A DNA stretch of 5,904 nt, from positions 1 to 5,904 of the forward strand of contig DUZM01000176.1 in the NCBI GenBank assembly GCA_013349485.1, given 5' to 3'. The number at the start of each line of letters is the position of its first letter. Positions within the stretch are counted from its first letter, which is position 1. This document shows positions 1-5,417 of the stretch, piece after piece. Both the position numbers and the translations under genes were made by a program. The notes under the pieces are model-generated. The model was given only the letters and a program-made list of their open reading frames with translations, was not told the DNA's origin and searched no databases. This stretch comes from Candidatus Hydrogenedentota bacterium (lineage in GTDB: Bacteria > Hydrogenedentota > Hydrogenedentia > Hydrogenedentales > SLHB01).

Positions 1-462
1 CCCCTGGCTGCGGGCCTGCGGACCCTGTTTGCGCGACCAGGAATCAATTCGGGCTCGAGGACGCTGGCGCGGACCAGCCCCAAGAACCCGCCGCCCGAGG
101 TCGCAATACCGTTCCGATCGTATTCAACTTGCCAGCGGTCGATGCTACGACCCGGCGCACACCCAAGGCCCGCGCCATGCCGACCAGGCTTTCCGGTGCG
201 CGCTCCCCATCGTCAGTTAGGCCTGTTCCAGCTTACCTGTCGTTTTTATCGGCAACTTTAGCGAGAACTTTAGGTTTTTTTTGTTTTTCCTCAGCCTTTT
301 TCGGGATGATTCCGCAACCCGTTTGGCCATAGGAACTTGGAAGCGCCCCGAGATCATTGTCTGTCTGCCGTTGCCGAACCTCAAGACGGGGGTTATGCTG
401 AAATCGCGCCGCGGCGGCATCAAGACCCCGTGCCTTCGGACGAACAGGGCGGTTCGCACGCA

Positions 463-492
463 ATCGATCGGTTGCGCGCCCATCGATTGGTT
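463..492. repeat. Pair of 11-bp direct repeats upstream of the aspS promoter
   Basis: ATCGATCGGTT (463-473) and ATCGATTGGTT (482-492) match at 10 of 11 positions and start 19 bp apart, close to two helical turns. The second copy abuts and shares one base with the -35 hexamer of the aspS promoter. Two half-sites on one face of the helix beside a -35 box are a usual arrangement for a regulator site, but the core ATCGAT is a simple palindrome, so chance is possible. Confidence 0.3.
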
Positions 493-520
493 TGACAATC
501 AACACCTCGGCCAGTAGTAT
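492..520 (+). promoter_or_regulatory. Sigma70-type promoter for aspS
   Basis: A perfect -35 hexamer TTGACA (492-497) is followed after exactly 17 bp by TAGTAT (515-520), which matches the TATAAT consensus at four of six positions. Transcription would start near 527, giving a leader of roughly 47 nt before the aspS ATG. No competing promoter of this quality lies between it and the gene, so it is the likely driver of aspS and possibly of the methyltransferase gene behind it. Confidence 0.7.
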
Positions 521-573
521 AGCCCACTCGCTGGAAACCGCATTCGGAGGCGCGCCGCAGGAGGCGGGGCCAT

Positions 574-2352
574 ATGCATCCATACAGAACGCACACCTGT
601 GGCGAATTGCGCAAGGACCACGTTGGCGAAGTGGTCCGACTGTCCGGCTGGGTCCACCGGAAACGCGACCACGGCGGGGTCATTTTTGTCGATCTTCGCG
701 ACCATTATGGCCTCACCCAGATTGTCGTGAATCCTGACCGCGACTTTTTCGGCGTTGCCGAGCAAGCGCGTGTTGAAACCGTCCTGACGGTTACGGGGTC
801 GGTGGTGGCCCGCACCGAGGATACCACCAACCCGAATATGGCCACGGGAGAAATTGAGCTGGTGGCGGATGCGCTGGCCGTCGAGTCTCCCTGCGATCAG
901 GTGCCGTTCCCGGTGAACCAAGAAGTCGAGTATCCAGAGGACATGCGGCTGCGTTACCGATTCCTCGATTTGCGGCGGGAAAGGCTCCACAAGAATGTAT
1001 TGCTGCGGTCGCGCACCGCCCAGCTTACTCGCCAACACCTTATTGAGCGGGGATTTACAGAATATCACACGCCGATTCTAACGAGTTCGTCGCCCGAGGG
1101 CGCCCGCGACTACCTTGTGCCCAGCCGGCTGTACGCGGGCCATTTCTACGCCCTGCCACAGGCCCCGCAACAGTTCAAGCAGTTGCTGATGATCGCCGGG
1201 TTCGACAAATACTTCCAGATTGCGCCGTGTTTCCGCGACGAAGACTCTCGCGCCGACCGCAGCCCGGGCGAGTTCTACCAAATTGACATCGAGATGTCCT
1301 ACGTCACGCAGGACGACCTGTTCCACGAACTCGAATTGTTGATGTGCCGCCTCTTCCGGGAACTGTCCAGCAAGAAGATCGTGTGGGAAACGTTCCCGCG
1401 CATTCCTTACAAGGAGTGCATGGAGAAGTATGGGACGGATAAGCCCGACCTGCGCTACGGACTCGAAATGGTCGATGTTTCCGACATTTTTGCTGCCTGT
1501 GAACTGAAAGTATTCAGCGGCGCCGTGAAGTCCGGTGGCGCCGTCAAAGTCTTGAAAGCGAAAGGAGTTGCAGACCGCCCGAGGAAGTTCTTCGACGATG
1601 CGGAGGCCTTCGCGAAAAGCGAAGGAGCCAAAGGACTGGCTTGGATTGCGTTGCGAGCGGGCGAGATGAAAGGCCCTATCGTCAAGTTCTTCAGCGAACA
1701 AGAGAAACAGGCCCTCATCGAGCGCGTCCAAGCGGAAGACGGCGATGCGTTGTTCTTCGGCGCCGGCGAGCGCGCCGCTACGAATGAACTTCTCGGTAAA
1801 GTGCGCATCTATCTGGCCAACGCCCTCGACCTCATCGATCCGAACCTGGCCGCGTTCTGCTGGATCGTGGACTTCCCCATGTTCGAATGGAACCAAGAAG
1901 AAGGCAGAATCGACTTCTCGCATAACCCGTTCTCGATGCCGCAAGGCGGCGTCGAGCCCCTCGAGACGCAAGACCCACTTGACGTGCTTGCGTTTCAATA
2001 TGACATCGTCTGCAACGGCGTCGAGCTTTCTTCCGGCGCCGTGAGGAACCACCGCCCGGACATCATGCTCAAGGCGTTCCAGATTGCCGGCTATGATGAA
2101 GAAACCGTAAAGTCCAAGTTCCCGGCCCTTTGGCACGCGTTCCACTACGGCGCCCCGCCCCACGCCGGCATCGCGCCGGGGTTTGACCGCATCGTGATGC
2201 TGCTGGCCGACGAGCCGAACATCCGCGAGGTCATTGCGTTTCCGTTGAATCAGAAGGCCGAAGACCTCATGATGGGGGCGCCCAGCGAAGTCACGGCGAA
2301 GCAACTCGAAGAACTCCACCTGCGCGTGAAATATCCTCCCCAATCGGAGTGA
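574..2352 (+). CDS. aspS: Aspartyl-tRNA synthetase (class II)
   Basis: A complete 592-residue aspartyl-tRNA synthetase, the normal length for bacterial AspRS; it attaches aspartate to tRNA(Asp) in the cytoplasm using ATP. The N-terminal OB-fold anticodon-binding domain spans about residues 1-110 (L-S-G-W-V-H-R-K-R-D-H-G-G near 23-35). The class II catalytic core follows, interrupted by the bacterial GAD insertion (roughly 290-420). Motif 2 is F-R-D-E-D at 220-224, with the ATP-binding Arg221, then R-S-P-G-E-F-Y-Q-I-D. Motif 3 is G-I-A-P-G-F-D-R, with Arg539. The ATG is preceded by AGGAGG (559-564) nine bases upstream. The R-S-P-G-E-F-Y version of motif 2 is one I know from alphaproteobacterial-type enzymes. 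His33 occupies the position that is Leu30 in the discriminating E. coli enzyme, so relaxed recognition of tRNA(Asn) is possible; that is inference. Confidence 0.98.
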   Translation: MHPYRTHTCGELRKDHVGEVVRLSGWVHRKRDHGGVIFVDLRDHYGLTQIVVNPDRDFFGVAEQARVETVLTVTGSVVARTEDTTNPNMATGEIELVADALAVESPCDQVPFPVNQEVEYPEDMRLRYRFLDLRRERLHKNVLLRSRTAQLTRQHLIERGFTEYHTPILTSSSPEGARDYLVPSRLYAGHFYALPQAPQQFKQLLMIAGFDKYFQIAPCFRDEDSRADRSPGEFYQIDIEMSYVTQDDLFHELELLMCRLFRELSSKKIVWETFPRIPYKECMEKYGTDKPDLRYGLEMVDVSDIFAACELKVFSGAVKSGGAVKVLKAKGVADRPRKFFDDAEAFAKSEGAKGLAWIALRAGEMKGPIVKFFSEQEKQALIERVQAEDGDALFFGAGERAATNELLGKVRIYLANALDLIDPNLAAFCWIVDFPMFEWNQEEGRIDFSHNPFSMPQGGVEPLETQDPLDVLAFQYDIVCNGVELSSGAVRNHRPDIMLKAFQIAGYDEETVKSKFPALWHAFHYGAPPHAGIAPGFDRIVMLLADEPNIREVIAFPLNQKAEDLMMGAPSEVTAKQLEELHLRVKYPPQSE

Positions 2353-2412
2353 GTTCGCGAGCAAATTGACGGCGAGACTCGATCCGCAGTCAAGCAACCA
2401 GCGAGTTGGGAT

Positions 2413-2426
2413 CTCGAGCGGTCGAG
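2413..2426. repeat. Short inverted repeat between aspS and the methyltransferase gene
   Basis: CTCGA (2413-2417) and TCGAG (2422-2426) form a stem with a GCGG loop, extendable by one T-A pair. The next bases are AAAA on the + strand, so there is no U-tract to make it an intrinsic terminator for aspS. Its role, if any, is unknown. The 93-bp gap holds no clear promoter, so read-through from aspS into the next gene is plausible. Confidence 0.25.
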
Positions 2427-2445
2427 AAAAGCCGGGGCGGCAGCG

Positions 2446-3064
2446 GTGAATCTATACCGTCTATTAGACAGACCACGAGTCAATAATTGCCTCGCCAGGA
2501 TACTGTCGCTCGGGAGGAAACCTGTTCGGAGATATCTGCGCGAGAAACTTCATACGACTGCGAACAGCAGCGTCTTGGACATGGGCTGCGGCGCCGGCCG
2601 CCATGCCGATGTTTTCCCCGGGCAATTCTTCGGCGTCGATCGGAACATACAATATGTCCATTACGCCAAGACCCATTGCCGCGGCCGTTTCCTGATCATG
2701 GATGCGGCGCACCTGGCGTTTCGCGACAACTGCTTCGACCTCGTTTTCAGCGTGGGCGTTTTCCATCACCTCGCTGACGAACAAGCCCACGCCGCCGCCA
2801 GCGAAATGAGAAGGGTCACCAAGACGCGTGGACGCGCCCCGGATTATTGACGGCGTATCGTGTTCGAGGTCGAACCCGCTGGGGCGGTTACTGTGCCGAT
2901 TGGACAGAGGCGCCCAGCGCCGCACCCTTGACGAATTGAACGCGCTACTAAGCCGACATGAATTCAGGCTGACGTGTGAAAATATCAAAGGAAGTTTCCC
3001 CTATCGCCGCGTCGCCTTCGCATATGAAAGGGCCGCCGAGCATCGGGAGTCCACAGCCTGTTAG
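2446..3064 (+). pseudogene. Class I SAM-dependent methyltransferase, frameshifted
   Basis: A Rossmann-fold methyltransferase in two pieces. Frame 1 runs from GTG 2446 to TGA 2848-2850 (134 residues) and carries V-L-D-M-G-C-G-A-G (43-51, the SAM-binding loop), the acidic G-V-D-R-N (Asp65), D-A-A-H-L (Asp86) and F-D-L-V-F-S-V-G-V-F-H-H-L (97-109). After R-V-T-K the frame loses sense. The next frame continues the family's usual C-terminal half with I-I-D-G-V, N-P-L-G-R-L-L-C-R-L-D-R-G and L-D-E-L-N-A-L-L, ending at TAG 3062-3064. Removing one C from the CCCC run at 2837-2840 joins them into about 205 residues, a normal length. No ATG, GTG or TTG lies between the aspS stop and 2446 in this frame, and the start M-N-L-Y-R-L-L-D-R-P is typical of the relatives I recall. 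The shift may be a real mutation or a sequencing/assembly error. Substrate unknown. Confidence 0.85.
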
Positions 3065-3236
3065 CAGCGTAAGCCGTGCCGGAAAAAACGCGGGAAGAGG
3101 AGAGAAGCAACGCCAGGCAAACCGATACCACTTCTCGGCGCTCTTGGGAACGGCCATTGTTTCCCGCCGGGGACTCGTCACCGAGGCGATAATCACCCAA
3201 CACGAGTGCCTTCAAGCGATTGTGGTGACAGAAAAA
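3065..3236. other. Spacer between methyltransferase remnant and tRNA-Arg
   Basis: Nothing firm is seen here. GTCACC (3177-3182) and GGTGAC (3224-3229) could pair over a 41-base loop. Five A residues at 3232-3236 give a TTTTT tract directly after the tRNA's CCA end on the - strand, which may help end its transcript, although no classic terminator stem precedes it. A - strand open frame from 3157 leftward (M-A-V-P-K-S-A-E-K-W-Y) crosses into the methyltransferase region and is too weak to call. Confidence 0.4.
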
Positions 3237-3313
3237 TGGCGCGCTCGGCGCGACTTGAACGCGCGACCCCTGGCTCCGGAGGCCAGTGCTCTATCCAACT
3301 GAGCTACGAGCGC
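3237..3313 (-). tRNA. tRNA-Arg, anticodon CCG, CCA encoded
   Basis: Read on the - strand, the 77 bases fold as a full cloverleaf. The acceptor stem pairs GCGCTCG with CGAGCGC. The D-arm is GCTC/GAGC around AGTTGGATA. The anticodon stem is CTGGC/GCCAG around CTCCGGA, giving anticodon CCG, which reads the arginine codon CGG. A five-base variable loop follows, then a T-arm GCGCG/CGCGC around TTCAAGT. The discriminator base is G, and CCA is encoded in the gene (TGG at 3237-3239 on the + strand). All stems are fully paired, so it should be functional. It is transcribed away from the PIG-L gene and towards the methyltransferase remnant. Confidence 0.97.
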
Positions 3314-3330
3314 ACAGATAATGGCCGGCC

Positions 3331-3359
3331 TTTTCTCGACTGCGCGATTATATCATAAT
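3331..3359 (+). promoter_or_regulatory. Weak candidate promoter for the PIG-L gene
   Basis: CATAAT (3354-3359) matches the -10 consensus at five of six positions and lies one base from the oppositely oriented tRNA -10 box. The best-spaced -35 (TTTTCT, 3331-3336, 17 bp away) is poor. Initiation would be near 3366, leaving a leader of about 36 nt that contains the strong ribosome-binding site. If both promoters work, they cannot be occupied by polymerase at once. Confidence 0.3.
3347..3355 (-). promoter_or_regulatory. Extended -10 promoter for tRNA-Arg
   Basis: On the - strand these bases read TGATATAAT: a perfect TATAAT -10 hexamer (3347-3352) preceded by the TGn extension. The position 17 bp further upstream (3370-3375) reads TGATTC, a poor -35; the TGn motif is known to compensate for a weak -35. 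Transcription would begin near 3340, about 27 bases before the mature tRNA 5' end, a reasonable precursor leader. Confidence 0.6.
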
Positions 3360-3384
3360 GATCCGAGACGAATCACGCGTAACG

Positions 3385-3392
3385 AAAGGAGG
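3385..3392 (+). promoter_or_regulatory. Strong ribosome-binding site fixing the PIG-L start
   Basis: AAAGGAGG lies nine bases before the ATG at 3402. It decides against the earlier in-frame ATG at 3321, which lies upstream of the probable transcription start and would add 27 arginine-rich residues not expected in the family. Confidence 0.8.
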
Positions 3393-3401
3393 CGTGCGGC
3401 A

Positions 3402-4106
3402 ATGAATAACGACCGGAAGACGGTGCTTGCTGTGGGCGCGCATCCGGACGACGTCGAGTGCTACTCCGGCGGAACGATGCTCCGTCTCGCACACGAAGGC
3501 TGGCGCACCGTCGTGTGCGTTGCCACAAACGGCGACAAAGGCCACGAAACGCTGTCATCCGCTGAACTGGCGCAGGTGCGCGCGCAAGAGGCCAACGCGG
3601 CCGCCGAAGTCCTTGGCGCCGAACTGATCATGCTCGGATTCGAGGACGGCCGCCTCGAGGCCGACATCACAGCCCGCGACGCCGCGATAGATGTGTTCCG
3701 CCGCGTGAGGCCCGACCTGGTGATCACGCACCCGCCGGAAGACTACCATCCCGACCATTTGGCAATCAGCCGCCTGGTTGCGGACGCCAGCTACCTGGCG
3801 TCCGCGCCCTTGATCGAGACCGGGCACCCGCCCGCGGACGCGCCGTTCTCAATCTGGCTTGCGGAACCGTATGGCGGTCTTGATTTCGTGCCGGAGCGGT
3901 TCATGGACATCACGCCTTTCTACGACAGGAAACTCGAGGCGTTGGGCAAACACGGGAGTCAGTTGGCTTGGATGCGTGCCCACGACGGGCGCGATCTTCG
4001 CGACATGGTGCGGATCATGGCCGAGTTTCGCGGACTGCAAAGCGGCGTCAAGTACGCCGAGGCTTTCCGTACGTTGCGCCGCGCGCCGCACGTGCAAGCG
4101 GAATAG
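3402..4106 (+). CDS. PIG-L/LmbE family zinc-dependent deacetylase
   Basis: A 234-residue protein of the PIG-L (LmbE) family, metal-dependent enzymes that remove the acetyl group from N-acetylglucosamine-type substrates. Known members act in bacillithiol (BshB), mycothiol (MshB), GPI-anchor and antibiotic pathways. Near the N-terminus, V-G-A-H-P-D-D-V-E (11-19) holds the first two zinc ligands (His14, Asp17) and the catalytic Asp16. Then come A-T-N-G-D-K-G, the R-x-x-E-A-N-A-A-A helix, and H-P-P-E-D-Y-H-P-D-H, whose H-P-D-H at 116-119 supplies the third ligand, His119. Length and motif order match the family and nothing catalytic is missing. No signal peptide is seen, so the enzyme should be cytoplasmic. 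No thiol-biosynthesis or glycosyltransferase gene lies beside it, so I give no gene symbol or substrate. It diverges from tRNA-Arg, and no clear terminator follows it. Confidence 0.93.
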   Translation: MNNDRKTVLAVGAHPDDVECYSGGTMLRLAHEGWRTVVCVATNGDKGHETLSSAELAQVRAQEANAAAEVLGAELIMLGFEDGRLEADITARDAAIDVFRRVRPDLVITHPPEDYHPDHLAISRLVADASYLASAPLIETGHPPADAPFSIWLAEPYGGLDFVPERFMDITPFYDRKLEALGKHGSQLAWMRAHDGRDLRDMVRIMAEFRGLQSGVKYAEAFRTLRRAPHVQAE

Positions 4107-4166
4107 GCCCGGACCTGCCAGAAAGCTGCAACGCCGAGGCGCACCATGTCCGGCTCATGTTCCATC

Positions 4167-4195
4167 TTGCATTTTCTGTGGACACCTGCTACAAA
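4167..4195 (+). promoter_or_regulatory. Extended -10 promoter for the secreted-protein genes
   Basis: TTGCAT (4167-4172, three of six matches to the -35 consensus) is separated by 17 bp from TACAAA (4190-4195, four of six matches). TGC lies directly before the -10 hexamer, making an extended -10. It falls in the gap after the PIG-L stop, where local AT content rises. Initiation near 4202 gives a leader of about 95 nt to the ATG at 4297, or about 26 nt to the GTG at 4228. Confidence 0.5.
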
Positions 4196-4296
4196 TTTGA
4201 CTGAAACCAGGAGAGACGTTCCGGCGGGTGACCACCGGGGGATTGCGGCCATGTCGTCGCAGGATCCGTATTTCTAGCAGATCAAACGGTGTAGCG

Positions 4297-5268
4297 ATGT
4301 TCTCGAGGATTGCCCTATTCTGTCCAGTGCTGCTGGCTCTTTTTGTGTGCCGTCCGCGCCCCGTGCAAGCAGCGGAAACGGACCAATACTTGGCGTGGGA
4401 GGTCGAACTACGAGACTGTTCCGATGCGTTCAATCGCTACTTGAACCAGGAGGTAAAGCGGTTTCTCGAGAAGAAGAACCGAGCCAAACGCGCCTATACG
4501 CCCGAAAAGCTCACTCAGAAGCTTTACTTGCACCTGTTCCAGGGTATCCACCATTCACGGCTGCGACGTTGGCTCAGGCGCTCGGAAGAGGTCGACCGGT
4601 TCCCCGAGAATTCCGTATCATTCTTCCAGTACCAAAGAATGAGCATTTATCGCGACCTATCGTTTCCCTACATTCTCCCCATGGCGCGGACTATCTGTGT
4701 GAACGGGGTCTATCTCGGAACGGACAAGATATCCCATTTCTTCGGTTTCGGCCGTCGGTACTACAAGCGGTATCTCCGATATCGAAAAAAAGGCTTCTCG
4801 GAAGAGGAAGCCGTCGAAAAGGTGATTTACTGGGGGATTCACGTCGAGAAGACGCTTGTCGGCGGCCTCGTGGACGGAATATTCTCGCACGGGGATCTCG
4901 AGGCCGCCTTCCAGGGATTCCGTTTGGCGAAAGCCCTTTGCGCGGGACCCGACCCGTATATTGTTCACGACGGCTCGGAGTGGCAGCTCGCCCGGGAGAT
5001 CGATATCCGAGATTATGTCACACCCGATTTCGACGAATCCTACAACAACTCCAGCTATTGGGGCGCGCGACGGCGACATGTCCTGTCTGTCCTGAACGAA
5101 GAATACTGCCCAAAAGTGTCTCTGCCAATCGTCGAGGAACGCTTTGCCCGCTATGAAGAGACGGAACCCAGTCTTTCCCGCCGCGTAATCGCGGCGTATT
5201 TCGAGGACAAAGAGAACGACGCTCGAAAGGAGCAGTCGATCATCGCCCTGGGTTCGTCCCTCGAGTAG
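4297..5268 (+). CDS. Exported protein of unknown function with G-T-D-K-I-S-H-F motif
   Basis: A 323-residue protein that I cannot assign a function. Residues 1-25 form a Sec signal peptide (Arg4, hydrophobic core I-A-L-F-C-P-V-L-L-A-L-F-V, then V-Q-A before A-E), so the mature protein is outside the cytoplasm. The centre holds G-T-D-K-I-S-H-F-F-G-F-G (141-152), G-I-H-V-E-K-T (180-186) and D-L-E-A-A-F-Q-G-F (200-208). The D-K-x-x-H-F core recalls uncharacterised envelope families such as the YfiM/DUF2279 type, a resemblance from memory only. The N-terminal third of the mature chain is rich in Arg and Lys. Four cysteines in the mature chain could form disulfides. The ATG at 4297 is chosen because it puts the signal peptide at the very N-terminus, although it lacks a good ribosome-binding site. 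The in-frame GTG at 4228 has AGGAGA (4209-4214), 13 bases upstream, and would add 23 residues before the signal. Confidence 0.8.
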   Translation: MFSRIALFCPVLLALFVCRPRPVQAAETDQYLAWEVELRDCSDAFNRYLNQEVKRFLEKKNRAKRAYTPEKLTQKLYLHLFQGIHHSRLRRWLRRSEEVDRFPENSVSFFQYQRMSIYRDLSFPYILPMARTICVNGVYLGTDKISHFFGFGRRYYKRYLRYRKKGFSEEEAVEKVIYWGIHVEKTLVGGLVDGIFSHGDLEAAFQGFRLAKALCAGPDPYIVHDGSEWQLAREIDIRDYVTPDFDESYNNSSYWGARRRHVLSVLNEEYCPKVSLPIVEERFARYEETEPSLSRRVIAAYFEDKENDARKEQSIIALGSSLE

Positions 5269-5288
5269 GCGGAAATGCGCGATCATGG

Positions 5289-5327
5289 TACGAGCAGGGA
5301 AAGGAGCAGGGAAAGTCCCTGCTCGTA
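5289..5327. repeat. Hairpin with 12-bp arms and an internal 2 x 12-bp tandem repeat
   Basis: TACGAGCAGGGA (5289-5300) is the exact inverse of TCCCTGCTCGTA (5316-5327), with a 15-base loop. Overlapping it, GAGCAGGGAAAG occurs twice in perfect tandem (5292-5303 and 5304-5315). The right arm's TCCCTGCTC can therefore pair with either copy of GAGCAGGGA: a 12-bp stem with a large loop, or a 9-bp stem with a 3-base loop. No T-run follows, so it is not a standard terminator. It lies 20 bases after the stop of the upstream secreted-protein gene. It could be a REP-like mobile palindrome, an RNA-stability element or a translation-coupling structure. Confidence 0.75.
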
Positions 5328-5407
5328 AGCTTGCGAGGACCGTCCCTGTTCTTGCGTCACGTGCCCCCTTGGCGGGTGGTAACGGGAGGACGGACCTTCT
5401 GGCGAAC

Positions 5408-5412
5408 AGGAG
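5408..5412 (+). promoter_or_regulatory. Ribosome-binding site setting the start at 5418
   Basis: AGGAG lies five bases before the ATG at 5418. Together with the signal peptide beginning right at that codon, it supports this frame over the overlapping frame starting at 5285, which gives an arginine-rich chain with no recognisable features. Confidence 0.65.
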
Positions 5413-5417
5413 TCTGC

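Larger units (their letters stand above)
1..573. other. Leading region with no assignable gene
   Basis: I cannot assign a gene here. One + frame is open from base 3 to the TAG at 330-332 (about 109 codons with no start inside the window), so it could be the 3' end of a gene beginning to the left. Its last third reads through a T-rich tract as an improbable Phe/Ser-rich tail. A - strand frame is open from about base 212 to the left edge and reads plausibly (D-R-W-Q-V-E-Y-D ... S-G-G-G-F-L-G-L-V), but it has no ATG or GTG start. The two frames are in codon register on opposite strands, so sequence statistics alone do not choose between them. From about 330 to 490 I see nothing beyond the direct repeat, and 490-573 is the aspS promoter and leader. 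Confidence 0.5.

Noticed and set aside
217..330. - strand 37-codon lysine-rich open frame starting M-A-K-R-V-A-E-S-S-R
   Set aside because: There is no ribosome-binding site, and the lysines come from the T-rich tract, which gives a lysine-rich tail in the neighbouring frame as well.
1078..2397. Long - strand open frame (about 439 codons) across aspS
   Set aside because: It is the antisense of a full, motif-complete aspS. Its translation shows no recognisable domain, and such mirrors are common in GC-rich genes.
2948..3157. - strand small open frame starting M-A-V-P-K-S-A-E-K-W-Y, downstream of tRNA-Arg
   Set aside because: The first residues look plausible, but the ribosome-binding site is weak and more than half the frame is antisense to the methyltransferase C-terminal half.
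3323..3330. GGCCGGCC palindrome followed by TTTT as a possible terminator
   Set aside because: An 8-bp self-complementary sequence without a loop cannot form a stable RNA hairpin, and it lies in the leader between two divergent genes.
4107..4155. CCGGAC/GTCCGG inverted repeat after the PIG-L gene as a terminator
   Set aside because: The six-base arms are separated by over 30 bases, and no T-run follows the second arm.
4657..5286. - strand open frame (about 209 codons) opposite the secreted-protein gene
   Set aside because: It overlaps a + strand gene with a clear signal peptide and conserved-looking motifs, and has no recognisable features of its own.
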